Assembly: GCF_036924745.1 (NCBI RefSeq)
Contig: NZ_JAZHSD010000001.1
Coordinates: 2,232,001 to 2,296,000, forward strand
Reading direction: 5' to 3'
Origin: Bradyrhizobium sp. AZCC 1693
Lineage (GTDB): Bacteria > Pseudomonadota > Alphaproteobacteria > Rhizobiales > Xanthobacteraceae
DNA length: 64,000 nucleotides
Below are positions 8,420 through 16,975 of the stretch, in pieces (position 1 is the first letter of the stretch; each line of letters starts with the position of its first letter). The position numbers and the translations under genes were made by a program. A model generated the notes under the pieces. That model was not told the DNA's origin and searched no databases. It saw only the letters and a list, made by a program, of their open reading frames with translations.

Positions 8420-9175
8420 TCATCCTAATTTCGGACCACGCGCTTGTGGATCATACCAGGCGGCGCGTCCCAGCGCATCCACGAGACTGCTCCGCTCCGG
8501 CGCTCCACTGCCAGCCGGCAGGCTAACCAGAAGATCGCCGTTGACATCGATGCCCCGTCGCTCGCCGGCCTTGCGTTTGGGCAGCCGCTCCAGATAGTCC
8601 CGCGCGATCGCCTCGAAGCCGCGCTCCTTCCAGCGGTCGAACGCGGTCATGAGGTGGCGGGCGAAGCTTTCGATGATCGCGTCGGTATCGACCAGTTCGA
8701 AACCTTCGCTCAACAGGGACACGCCCGAGGCCGCCTGCACCTCCGGAAGATGCGCCATGGCGGCGGCACGCAGGATCACGCCGAAAACGAGCCATGCCGG
8801 TATGTCGTCTTCGGTGCATTCAGCCGGCCAGCCGAGTCGCCCGCCGCCAAGCAATCCCGCGTCAAACCTGATCGCGTCGGGCCAGTCGAAACTGACCTCC
8901 CGTTCCGGCGGACAATGGGCGGCAAGCGCATCGGCCACCGCATTCATGCCGGCAAAAAACGCCCGGCGCGCCGACTTGAGTGGCTCGTCGGGTTCAAGGA
9001 CCACCGCGAACTCGACCAGGTCGTAGCGGCGAACCCAAACCAGCGTCCCGGCCCCCGCCTCCGCCGCAATCTCGCAAGCATGGGCGAAGGCATCGCCGAG
9101 CTCACGCAACGCGACCAAAGTATAACCGGGTGGCAAATCGAGCGTCTGTTCCTTATCTCTTGGACGAACGATCAC
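8420..9175 (-). CDS. biotin/lipoate--protein ligase family protein
   Basis: A 251-residue protein with the BPL/LplA/LipB catalytic-domain fold (the diverged second subfamily). It has DLPPGYTLVALRELGDAF near the start, then LVWVRRYDLVEFAVVLEPDE, a VSFDWPDAIRFDAGLLGGGRLGW-type strand-turn with a Trp-Pro-Asp like that before the ligase lysine, and a helical C-terminal part. The canonical GRGRRGR-type ATP loop of BirA is not visible, and the KWPND lysine is absent (FDWPDAI). Biotin ligation is therefore doubtful and it may be a repurposed ligase fold. It is the first gene of the accessory operon and is divergent from the 4Fe-4S gene. Confidence 0.75.
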   Translation of the reverse strand: MIVRPRDKEQTLDLPPGYTLVALRELGDAFAHACEIAAEAGAGTLVWVRRYDLVEFAVVLEPDEPLKSARRAFFAGMNAVADALAAHCPPEREVSFDWPDAIRFDAGLLGGGRLGWPAECTEDDIPAWLVFGVILRAAAMAHLPEVQAASGVSLLSEGFELVDTDAIIESFARHLMTAFDRWKERGFEAIARDYLERLPKRKAGERRGIDVNGDLLVSLPAGSGAPERSSLVDALGRAAWYDPQARGPKLG

Positions 9176-9344
9176 GAGCGGTTAATTCCTAATTGCTCCA
9201 TGAGCCGCTTGTGTATGCTATCCCACGCAAGTTGGCCACGCGAGCGGCCTTTGTATCTTGCAGATATCCGTCCGAGCGGTTACCGCAGAACCGTAGGGAT
9301 GAAGCAACAACCCGCTTGATGCTCCGGGTTCAAGGTATTTCAAC

Positions 9345-11381
9345 ATGAGTGCGGCGACATCTCGCCTCCTTGTTTGCAGTTGCGAGAAGACCATGCCGAT
9401 CGATGCGGAAGCGATCGGCCGTGGCTGCACGGCCAAGGTCGGCCAAGCAAACCAGCTCTGCGGGCTCGAACTCGACCGCTTCAAGGAGGCGCTTGCTGGC
9501 GGCGCGCCGATCACGGTTGCCTGCACTCAGGAAGAGCCGCTGTTTCGGGAAGTCGCGGAGAATTCTCCGGAAGCCCAGCTCACCTTCGTCAACATCCGCG
9601 AGACCGGCGGCTGGTCGAAGGATGCCGCGGCTGCCGGTCCGAAAGCAGCCGCGCTGATTGCCGCGGCGGGCGAAGACATGCCGCCGATCTCATTGGTCAC
9701 GCTCGAGAGCAGCGGCGTTGCACTGATCTATGGCCGCGACGAGATTGCCATCGAGGCGGCGCAACGTCTCGCCGATCGTTTGGACATCACCGTGCTTCTG
9801 ACCAGGCCCGGAGATGTGGCACCACGCCGCACGAACGAATTTCCCGTGCTCAAGGGCACGATCCGCAATGCAAGCGGACATCTCGGGCAATTCGAGCTTG
9901 CGATCGACGACTACGCGCTGCCCTCCCCCTCCTCGCGCGCAAAACTCGTGTTCGGGCCTTCGCGTAACGGCGCCACTTCCACCTGCGATCTGATCCTCGA
10001 TCTCTCCGGCGGCACGCCGCTGTTTCCCGCGCATGAACTGCGCCCCGGCTATCTGCGCGCCGATCCGCGCGACAAGGTCGCGGTCGAACGCGCGATTGCG
10101 GATGCCGGCGGCCTGGTCGGCACCTTCGATAAGCCGCGCTTTGTCAATTTCGAGCCGTCGCTTTGCGCGCATTCGCGCTCGTCCATCACCGGATGCACAC
10201 GCTGTCTCGATCTGTGTCCGACCGGCGCGATCACGCCGAACGGGAACGCAGTCGCAATCGATGCCAATGTGTGCGCCGGCTGCGGCTCCTGCGCATCCGT
10301 ATGCCCGACCGGCGCGGCCTCCTACGCGCTACCAAGCGCGGACGCCCTGATGCGCCGGCTGCGGACGCTGCTGCAGACTTACCGCAAGGCGGGCGGAAGC
10401 GCCGCCGTGGTATTGTTTCACGACGGCGAACACGGCGAGGAAATCATCGACGCCCTGGCGCGGTTCGGCGAAGGCTTGCCGGCCAATGTGCTGCCGCTGC
10501 GCGTCAACGAGGTGACGCAGATCGGGCCGGAACTCCTCGCGTCCGTTTTCGCCTATGGCGGCAGCGGCGTCGCGCTGCTGACGCGCGCCAGGCCCCGCCA
10601 CGACATCACGGCACTTCGCCGCGCGGTCGAGACGTCGGATCGGATCGTTAGCGCGCTTGGCTTCGGCACCGGCATCATCCAGATCATCGAGACCGACGAT
10701 CCTGACCAGTTGCGCGCCTTGCTGGATGCCGCACCTCTCGGCGTCGCAACGCAAAAGCCCGCCGGCTTCGTGCCGCGCGGAGCGAAACGCGGCGTGCTGG
10801 AAACGATTTTTCGCGAGCTTCACCTCGCCGCGCCTACGCCCGTCGAGGTCGTGCCGCTGGCGCCGGGCGCGCCCTTTGGCACCGTGAACCTGAATGTCGA
10901 AGGCTGCACCCTCTGCCATGCCTGCGTCACCGCCTGCCCGACGGGCGCGCTTTCAGACAATCCCGACCGCGCGATGCTGCGCTTCACCGAAAGCCTCTGC
11001 GTGCAGTGCGGCCTTTGCCAATCCACCTGCCCCGAGAAGGTTATTGCCATCGAACCCCGTCTCGACTTCCAGGCCTGGAACACCCCACAGCGCGTGCTGA
11101 AGGAAGAAGAGCCGTTCAATTGCATCGCCTGCGGCAAACCCTTCGGCACCAAGAGCTCGATCGACCGCGTGCTGGCAAAACTCGGCGAGAAACACTGGAT
11201 GTTCCAGGGCGCCAATGCCAAGCGGCTCGACGTCATCAAGATGTGCGCAGATTGCCGCGTCGAAGCGGTGGTGAACGAAAGTTTCGACCCGCATGCGGCG
11301 CCGCAACGCCCGCCGGTCATGTCGACGGAAGATTATTTGCGCGCGCGCGATGTGAAGAAGGACGATCCGCTTGGATCGTGA
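9345..11381 (+). CDS. 4Fe-4S binding protein, multi-cluster ferredoxin-like
   Basis: A large 678-residue iron-sulfur protein. The N-terminal region has CSCEKTM and other isolated cysteines (C36, C47, C68). A first ferredoxin pair is at about 285-330 (CTRCLDLCPTGAI, CAGCGSCASVCPTGA). A second pair is at about 520-570 (CTLCHACVTACPTGA, CVQCGLCQSTCPEKV). A further CIACGKPFG and a CADC lie near the C-terminus. The middle (about 345-470) is a Rossmann-like alpha/beta segment. It resembles ferredoxins annotated near FDH in Alphaproteobacteria. It overlaps the Mrp gene by 11 bp, so an Fe-S insertion or electron-donor role in FDH biogenesis is plausible but inferred. Confidence 0.83.
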   Translation: MSAATSRLLVCSCEKTMPIDAEAIGRGCTAKVGQANQLCGLELDRFKEALAGGAPITVACTQEEPLFREVAENSPEAQLTFVNIRETGGWSKDAAAAGPKAAALIAAAGEDMPPISLVTLESSGVALIYGRDEIAIEAAQRLADRLDITVLLTRPGDVAPRRTNEFPVLKGTIRNASGHLGQFELAIDDYALPSPSSRAKLVFGPSRNGATSTCDLILDLSGGTPLFPAHELRPGYLRADPRDKVAVERAIADAGGLVGTFDKPRFVNFEPSLCAHSRSSITGCTRCLDLCPTGAITPNGNAVAIDANVCAGCGSCASVCPTGAASYALPSADALMRRLRTLLQTYRKAGGSAAVVLFHDGEHGEEIIDALARFGEGLPANVLPLRVNEVTQIGPELLASVFAYGGSGVALLTRARPRHDITALRRAVETSDRIVSALGFGTGIIQIIETDDPDQLRALLDAAPLGVATQKPAGFVPRGAKRGVLETIFRELHLAAPTPVEVVPLAPGAPFGTVNLNVEGCTLCHACVTACPTGALSDNPDRAMLRFTESLCVQCGLCQSTCPEKVIAIEPRLDFQAWNTPQRVLKEEEPFNCIACGKPFGTKSSIDRVLAKLGEKHWMFQGANAKRLDVIKMCADCRVEAVVNESFDPHAAPQRPPVMSTEDYLRARDVKKDDPLGS

Positions 11382-12240
11382 GCAGCCTGTGTCCGCCACC
11401 CAAACTGATCTCAAGGCACGTGCGACCTCGAAAGCCGCCGGCATTCCCGGCGTCAAGCATGTCATCGCTGTCGCCTCCGGCAAGGGCGGCGTCGGCAAAT
11501 CCACCACCTCCTGCAACCTCGCGCTCGGCTTTGCCGCGCTGGGGCTGAAGACCGGTATTCTCGACGCCGATATCTACGGTCCGTCGCAACAAAAACTGTT
11601 CGGGCTGCGCGGCAAGCCGCGCCAGCTCGGCCCGCGCATGCTGGAACCATTGGAGCGATTCGGCGTCCAGGTGATGTCGATCGGCTTTCTGGTCGAGGAA
11701 GACAACGCCATGATCTGGCGCGGACCGATGGTGATCTCGGCCATCACGCAGATGCTTCGCGAGGTGGCGTGGGACGACCTCGATATTCTCGTCGTCGATC
11801 TGCCACCCGGCACCGGCGACGCGCAGCTCACCATGGCGCAACAGGCGCCGCTCGACGGCGCCATCATCGTCTCGACGCCGCAGGACCTCGCCCTGATCGA
11901 CGCACGGCGCGGCATTGCGATGTTTCAGAAGGTCAGCATCCCGATCCTGGGCGTGATCGAAAACATGTCGAGCTTCTGCTGTCCGACCTGCAACCACGTC
12001 ACGCCGATCTTCGGCCATGGCGGCGCGCGGATGGAAGCCGAAAGCCGCGGCGTTCCCTATCTCGGCGAAATTCCGCTCGATATGCAGATCCGCCAGACCT
12101 CCGACGATGGCCGCCCGATCGTCGCCGTCGAGCCCGACGGCGTCCACGCCAGGCATTACATCGGCATTGCGCGCGAGATCTGGACCGCGATCGTCACCGG
12201 CGCGGCGCACCGGCCGCCGCCGCGCATCGTCATCGAGTAG
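11371..12240 (+). CDS. Mrp/NBP35 family ATP-binding protein (Fe-S cluster carrier)
   Basis: A P-loop ATPase that carries and inserts Fe-S clusters. It shows the deviant Walker A SGKGGVGKST near residue 38, the Mrp block DADIYGPSQQKLFGL, a switch/Walker B segment VDLPPGTGDAQLT, and the cluster-binding CPTC inside SSFCCPTCNHVTPIFG. Its 289 residues lack the N-terminal MIP18-like domain found in many full-length Mrp/ApbC proteins. The start lies inside the end of the upstream 4Fe-4S gene (11-bp overlap), implying coupled translation. The partner is likely the 4Fe-4S protein or FDH. Confidence 0.9.
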   Translation: MDREQPVSATQTDLKARATSKAAGIPGVKHVIAVASGKGGVGKSTTSCNLALGFAALGLKTGILDADIYGPSQQKLFGLRGKPRQLGPRMLEPLERFGVQVMSIGFLVEEDNAMIWRGPMVISAITQMLREVAWDDLDILVVDLPPGTGDAQLTMAQQAPLDGAIIVSTPQDLALIDARRGIAMFQKVSIPILGVIENMSSFCCPTCNHVTPIFGHGGARMEAESRGVPYLGEIPLDMQIRQTSDDGRPIVAVEPDGVHARHYIGIAREIWTAIVTGAAHRPPPRIVIE

Positions 12241-12256
12241 ACGCGGCGCGAGTAAC

Positions 12257-12511
12257 TCACGGACTCATGAAGACCGGATTGATCCGCTCTGCTCCACCGA
12301 CAAGGCCGAGCGTTCGCAGCTCGTCGCGGTGCAGATCGATCATGAGGATCGACAGCACCAGGCAAAGAGCGGCAGCAACGTAGATCAGAAGTGGCGAGGC
12401 CGATCTATTGGCCGCATCGCGCTGCGCAGCCGTCCGCTCTCGGGAATAGCTCCAGAATGGAGCCAGCAGAGCCCGCAAAGCTGAGAGCATTCGGACCGTT
12501 CTTCGTTGCAT
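12257..12511 (-). CDS. small single-span membrane protein, hypothetical
   Basis: An 84-residue product with one clear TM helix at about 41-61 (LLIYVAAALCLVLSILMIDL). A basic N-terminal segment, suggesting an N-in orientation, precedes it and a short tail follows. I do not recognise a family. It lies tail-to-tail with the Mrp gene (16 bp between stops). An AGGGCG-type ribosome site precedes the ATG. It is kept because the TM segment is cleanly delimited and the gene fits the gap. It could still be a spurious frame. Confidence 0.45.
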   Translation of the reverse strand: MQRRTVRMLSALRALLAPFWSYSRERTAAQRDAANRSASPLLIYVAAALCLVLSILMIDLHRDELRTLGLVGGAERINPVFMSP

Positions 12512-12611
12512 CGCGCCCTGAGCCTAGATCGGCCCTGGGCCAATGTCGAGATTTGGGCAGAGGCCATCGTGCCACACCTGCAGGCAGGCGTGGCGGAAGC
12601 CGACCTGTGAA

Positions 12612-13637
12612 CTAACGGGCCTCTTCGAAGCCGCCGAGCGCCGCGGTGAGGTTGGCGCCGAGAATATCGGACAGATAGCCGCCCTCCTGAACGAAAACGG
12701 TCGGAAGACCCAATCGGGCGATCGCGGCGCCGATGCGCCGGAAGCCGGCCGTCGTCACCGCGAGGCCGGCGAGCGGGTCGTGCTCCGAGGCATCGAGGCC
12801 GAGCGCCACCACCAGCGCGCCGGGCGCAAACGCGCGGATGGTTTTTTCCGCCTCGCCGATCGCCTTTATGTAGTCGTCGTCCCCGGTGCCCTTCGGCAAC
12901 GGGATGTTCAGATTGGCGCCGAGGCCGGCGCCCGCGCCGCGCTCATGGGCATATCCCCAGACGAACGGATTGAAGAAGACGGGATCGGCATGGATCGAGA
13001 CCGTGAGCACATCGGGCCGTTCATAAAAAATGCCCTGCGTGCCGTTGCCGTGATGCACGTCGACATCGAGGATCGCGACCCGCTCGTGTTTCAGCTTAAG
13101 TTGAGCCGCCGCGACTGCGCTGTTGTTTAGAAAGCAGAATCCGCTCGCGAGATCGCGGTAGGCGTGATGGCCGGGCGGCCGGCAGAGCGCGTAAGTTGCG
13201 TCTTCACCGTCCATGACAAGCTGGGCAGCCGTCGTGGCAACATCGGTCGCGGCGCAGGCCGCAGCCCAGGTGCCGGGACCGATCGGGCACGAGGTGTCGA
13301 TCGTGTGCCAGCCAAGGCGACCGACAATGTGGGTCGGGTACGTGGCGGCGTAGCGCACCGGATGCATGTTGGCGATCATTTCGGGACCTGAATCGCCAAG
13401 CGCACTCCAGGCGTCCCACGCCTCCTCCAGGAAGCGAAGATATTCGGGACTGTGAACCCGCGCCCGCGGTCCCTGACCGAAAACCGTCGGCGCGACCAGA
13501 TCGTGCTTGCCGGCCTTCAACCCTGCCAGCAAACGATCGGCGCGCTCCGGCTGCTCGGTGGTGCGCCGGACGACGCCGCGCACCAGGAAGAATTGCGGAT
13601 CGTGGCTGCGGTGCAGTTCGGTGTAGACGGCCTTCAC
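12612..13637 (-). CDS. histone deacetylase family protein (acetylpolyamine amidohydrolase type)
   Basis: A zinc-dependent amidohydrolase of the arginase/deacetylase fold. It shows RPPGHHA near residue 154 (the two catalytic His), DVDVHHGNGTQ near 193 (Zn ligands Asp and His), LDASEHDPLAG near 262 (Zn Asp), and EGGY near 317 (catalytic Tyr). Its 341 residues and the N-terminal HDPQFFLVRG match bacterial acetylpolyamine amidohydrolases, which release acetate from acetylputrescine and similar amides, more than lysine deacetylases. It overlaps the upstream GntR gene by 4 bp and so is co-transcribed with it. Specificity is inferred. Confidence 0.88.
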   Translation of the reverse strand: MKAVYTELHRSHDPQFFLVRGVVRRTTEQPERADRLLAGLKAGKHDLVAPTVFGQGPRARVHSPEYLRFLEEAWDAWSALGDSGPEMIANMHPVRYAATYPTHIVGRLGWHTIDTSCPIGPGTWAAACAATDVATTAAQLVMDGEDATYALCRPPGHHAYRDLASGFCFLNNSAVAAAQLKLKHERVAILDVDVHHGNGTQGIFYERPDVLTVSIHADPVFFNPFVWGYAHERGAGAGLGANLNIPLPKGTGDDDYIKAIGEAEKTIRAFAPGALVVALGLDASEHDPLAGLAVTTAGFRRIGAAIARLGLPTVFVQEGGYLSDILGANLTAALGGFEEAR

Positions 13638-14383
13638 GCGGGTACTCCGTTGGTGGGCGATAGAATTCCGCCTGGCGCCGCACCTGCGTCGCTGCTCGTA
13701 GGCGTAAGCTCCCGCACCAGCTTGCCGACCTCACGCCAGGCGTGACCGATATGGTAGTCGACATGTGCGGTGATGCGTTCGGGGTGCCCGGCTTCGATGG
13801 CCGCAAGCAGCGGCTCGTGCGTCCGCGCGATCTCATGCGGATCGTCGTACAGGCGGCCGATCAGCCCGATGACCATGCGCAGCTCTGCCGCGAGATCGTC
13901 GAACAGCCGCAAAAGGCGCCTGTTGTCGGCGATTTCAAAGATCAGCCGGTGAAAGCGATAGTCCTCTTCCACCTGCCGCGCCGGATCGTCGAGATCGGCG
14001 GTCTTGTGCAAAACATCGATTTGCCGCCGCAGCGCTTCGCGCGACTGGGTCGTGAGATTCCGCGCAGCCAGCACGCTGGCGTGGCGCTCAATGCAAAGCC
14101 GCAGATCATAGATCTCGTCGATGTTTCTGATTTCGAGCTTGCGCACGAAAAAGCCGCGGCGCGGCTTCGCCACCAGCAGCCCCTGCTTCTCCAGCAGCCG
14201 CGCCGCTTCCCGCACCGGCGCGCGGCTGACGCCCAATTCCCGGGCAATCCCCGCTTCCACCACTTTTGAGCCGGGCGGCAGGCGGCCCTGAACGATCGCT
14301 TGCGTCAGGATGCGAGCGACCTGGCCGACCAGATCGCTGTCCGCAACTGCCGGTAATCCAACAGGAAGAGACATAGGTCGCAT
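13634..14383 (-). CDS. GntR family transcriptional regulator, FCD (FadR) subfamily
   Basis: A 249-residue regulator. The winged HTH at about 15-82 includes LPPGSKVVEAGIARELGVSR and APVREAARLLEKQGL. A helical FCD ligand domain spans about 90-235, with the metal-binding pattern D/H...H...H visible (EEDYRFHRLIF, ITAHVDYHIGHAW). It is divergent from the class II aldolase/ABC operon and overlaps the HDAC-like gene. It most likely controls both directions. The effector is probably a carboxylate or amine metabolite of that operon. Confidence 0.92.
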   Translation of the reverse strand: MRPMSLPVGLPAVADSDLVGQVARILTQAIVQGRLPPGSKVVEAGIARELGVSRAPVREAARLLEKQGLLVAKPRRGFFVRKLEIRNIDEIYDLRLCIERHASVLAARNLTTQSREALRRQIDVLHKTADLDDPARQVEEDYRFHRLIFEIADNRRLLRLFDDLAAELRMVIGLIGRLYDDPHEIARTHEPLLAAIEAGHPERITAHVDYHIGHAWREVGKLVRELTPTSSDAGAAPGGILSPTNGVPA

Positions 14384-14427
14384 TTGGCTAAACCCGCGTC
14401 AGTCTGTGTATATTTTTTAATCGTCGA

Positions 14428-14437
14428 TTGTCGACAG
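14428..14437. promoter_or_regulatory. candidate GntR operator in the divergent region
   Basis: TTGTCGACAG contains the perfect palindrome TGTCGACA (14429-14436), preceded by an AT-rich stretch (TATATTTTTTAA). FCD-type GntR proteins often bind TTGT-N-ACAA-like sites. It lies 45-54 bp upstream of the regulator's start codon, in the divergent promoter region. Function is inferred from position only. Confidence 0.4.
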
Positions 14438-14503
14438 TTTAGTCTTGCCCTAATGTCACGCCCCACGCAAGCTGAAAACGTTGAACGTGGGCAGAAGGCA
14501 GAA

Positions 14504-15292
14504 ATGACAAGTGCAGCGCAAAACACCGCCAAGGCATGGCCAGCGGTGGAAGATCAGACTCTTCAAATCCGGATCGACCTCGCGGCCGCCTACCGGCTGA
14601 TTCACCGGCTCGGTCTCGACGACAGCATCTACACCCACATCTCTGCCCGGCTTCCGGGCCGGCAAGACCGCTTCCTCATCAATCCCTACGGCCTGCGCTT
14701 CGAGGAAGTCACCGCGTCCAACCTGGTGACGGTCGATCTGGACGGAAACGTCATCGACGATCCCATGTGCCTCGGCATCAACCCGGCAGGCTTCACGATT
14801 CACAGCGCGATCCATGCCGCGCGGCACGATGCGATCTGCGTCCTGCACACGCATACAGTCGCCGGCATCGCCATTGCCTGCCAGAAGCGGGGTCTGCTGC
14901 CGCTCAATCAATGGTCGTTGCAGTTTACTGATTGTCTCGCCTATCACGACTACGAAGGCATCGCGCTCGATCTCGATGAGCGTTCGCGCCTTGTCGCCGA
15001 TCTCGGCGACAAGTTCGTGATGGTGCTGCGCAACCACGGCATGCTGACCTGCGGACGATCCGTCGCCGAGGCCTTCAAGCTGATGCACAATCTGGAGCGT
15101 TCCTGCCGCGCCCAGCTCGCCGTGCAGTCGTCCGGCGCCGACATCATCGAGCTATCGACTGCGGTGGCCCGCAAGACGGCCGGCCAATACGCCAGCTTCT
15201 ACGACGCGATCGAAACCAGTGGCGTGCCCGACAGCGAATGGGCCGCCTTCAAGCGGATGCTTGAACGTACCGACCCCGATTTTGCGAACTGA
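14504..15292 (+). CDS. class II aldolase/adducin family protein
   Basis: A zinc-dependent aldolase or epimerase-like protein of 262 residues. The metal site is HTHTVAG (about residue 120) and a later HNHGMLTCG-like segment, RNHGMLTCGRSVAEAF. It also has THISARLPG and FLINPYGLRFEEVTASN, typical of the adducin/aldolase group. The start at 14504 was chosen because AGAAGGCAG lies just upstream and the domain begins soon after. In-frame starts at 14384 and 14453 run through the operator region. It is the first gene of the ABC-transporter operon. The substrate is not deducible. Confidence 0.88.
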   Translation: MTSAAQNTAKAWPAVEDQTLQIRIDLAAAYRLIHRLGLDDSIYTHISARLPGRQDRFLINPYGLRFEEVTASNLVTVDLDGNVIDDPMCLGINPAGFTIHSAIHAARHDAICVLHTHTVAGIAIACQKRGLLPLNQWSLQFTDCLAYHDYEGIALDLDERSRLVADLGDKFVMVLRNHGMLTCGRSVAEAFKLMHNLERSCRAQLAVQSSGADIIELSTAVARKTAGQYASFYDAIETSGVPDSEWAAFKRMLERTDPDFAN

Positions 15293-15349
15293 CGAACACA
15301 ACGCTCAACCCGGTAGCGCGCCGGCCAACTTTTTTGAACGAGGTAAATA

Positions 15350-16903
15350 ATGTCCAAGCGTAAGATTTTGATGAGCTTTGCCGCGCTTTGCATGCTGAGC
15401 ACCGCGGCAGTGGCCGAGGGGCCGAAAGCAGGCGGCGTTGTCAATGCAGTGATTCAGCCGGAGCCGCCGAGCCTGATGGTGGGCCTGGTTCAGAACGGCC
15501 CGACGCAGATGGTGGCCGGCAACATCTATGAAGGCCTGCTGCGCTACAGTCCCAAACTGGATCCCCTGCCCGGCCTCGCCGAGAGCTGGTCGGTCAGCGA
15601 GGACGGCAAGATCTACACGTTCAAACTCGTGAAGGGCGTGACCTGGCACGACGGCAAGCCGTTCACGGCAGCAGACGTCCTGTTCTCGATCGAATTCCTC
15701 AAGCAAACCCACGCACGCGCCCGCGGCAATCTGGTACAGCTCGACAAGGTCGAGGCTCCGGATGAATCGACGGTCGTCTTCACGCTGAAGCAGCCGTTCG
15801 GCCCCTTCATCGGCATCTTCGAAGTCGGCTCGCTGCCGATGATTCCGAAGCACATCTACGAAGGCACCGATTTCAAGACCAACCCCGCCAACAACACGCC
15901 TGTCGGCACCGGCCCCTTCATGTTCAAGGAATGGCAGAAGGGCTCGTTCATCCGCCTGGTCAAGAATCCGAACTACCACGTCAAGGGCAAGCCCAATATC
16001 GACGAGATCTATTGGCACGTCATTCCAGATGCCGCAGCGCGTTCGGTAGCCTACGAAACCGGCAAGGTCGACGTGCTGCCCGGCGGCTCGGTGGAAAATT
16101 TCGACGTACCGCGGCTCAGCAAACTCAAGAACACCTGCGTCACCGGGGCGGGGTGGGAATTCTTCAGCCCGCATTCCTGGCTGTGGCTGAACAACCGGTC
16201 CGGCCCCACCGCAAACAAGAAATTCCGTCAGGCGCTGATGTTCGCGATCGATCGCAACATGGCCAAGGACGTGGTCTGGAACGGCCTCGGCAAGGTCGCC
16301 ACCGGCCCGTCGGGCTCGGCGATCAAGTACTACACCGGCGCGGTGCCGAAATACGACTACGATCCGGCCAAGGCAAAGGCCCTGCTCAAGGAAGCCGGCT
16401 ACAACGGGGAGAAAGTCCGCATGCTGCCCTTGCCGTATGGTGAGACCTGGCAGCGCTGGGCCGAAATGGTTCGCCAGAACCTGCAGGACGTCGGCATCAA
16501 CGTCGAGATGGTCGCGACCGACGTCCCCGGCTGGAATCAAAAGGTCAGCGAGTGGGACTACGACATCGCCTTTACCTATCTCTATCAGTACGGCGATCCC
16601 GCGCTTGGCGTCGGCCGCAATTATATCTCCAGCCAGATCGCCAAGGGCTCGCCGTTCAACAACGTCGAAGGCTATTCGAATCCCGAAATCGACAAGCTGT
16701 TCGCCGACGGCGCGGTCGCCTTCCCCGATGCGGCGCGCGAGGAGATCTACGCCAAGGCGCAGAAGATCCTGGTCGAGGACGTGCCGGTGGCGTGGATGCT
16801 CGAACTGCAGTTCCCGACCATCACCCGCTGCAGCGTCAAGAACCTGGTCACGACAGGCATCGGCGTGAACGACGGTTTCCGCGACGCCTGGATTGAGAAG
16901 TAA
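15350..16903 (+). CDS. ABC transporter substrate-binding protein, peptide/nickel (family 5) type
   Basis: Periplasmic solute receptor of 517 residues. The signal peptide (residues 1-23) has a Lys/Arg start, a hydrophobic core and cleavage near AVAE. Family 5 hallmarks are GLAESWSVSEDGKIYTFKL, GVTWHDGKPFTAADVLFS and PVGTGPFMFKEW. It has an AGGTAAATA-type leader. It is followed by two permeases and a fused ATPase. A hairpin directly after it may raise its level relative to the permeases. Ligands of this family include peptides, opines and amino-acid derivatives; the neighbouring kinase and aminotransferase suggest an amino compound. Confidence 0.92.
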   Translation: MSKRKILMSFAALCMLSTAAVAEGPKAGGVVNAVIQPEPPSLMVGLVQNGPTQMVAGNIYEGLLRYSPKLDPLPGLAESWSVSEDGKIYTFKLVKGVTWHDGKPFTAADVLFSIEFLKQTHARARGNLVQLDKVEAPDESTVVFTLKQPFGPFIGIFEVGSLPMIPKHIYEGTDFKTNPANNTPVGTGPFMFKEWQKGSFIRLVKNPNYHVKGKPNIDEIYWHVIPDAAARSVAYETGKVDVLPGGSVENFDVPRLSKLKNTCVTGAGWEFFSPHSWLWLNNRSGPTANKKFRQALMFAIDRNMAKDVVWNGLGKVATGPSGSAIKYYTGAVPKYDYDPAKAKALLKEAGYNGEKVRMLPLPYGETWQRWAEMVRQNLQDVGINVEMVATDVPGWNQKVSEWDYDIAFTYLYQYGDPALGVGRNYISSQIAKGSPFNNVEGYSNPEIDKLFADGAVAFPDAAREEIYAKAQKILVEDVPVAWMLELQFPTITRCSVKNLVTTGIGVNDGFRDAWIEK

Positions 16904-16914
16904 TCACCGCCTCC

Positions 16915-16945
16915 CCGGGCGTCGGATCTCAGGTCTGACGCCCGG
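16915..16945 (+). terminator. intra-operon hairpin after the binding-protein gene
   Basis: CCGGGCGTC and GACGCCCGG form a perfect 9-bp stem around a 13-base loop, starting 12 bases after the receptor stop codon. No T-run follows, so it is more likely an attenuating or 3'-stabilising structure than a full terminator. Confidence 0.55.
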
Positions 16946-16975
16946 ATATCGCGCCTCCAACGCAATCGGCCGAAC

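Noticed and set aside
9240-9344. tRNA-like GGTTCAAGG segment between the divergent ligase-like and 4Fe-4S genes
   Set aside because: No matching acceptor, D or anticodon stems could be drawn around it.
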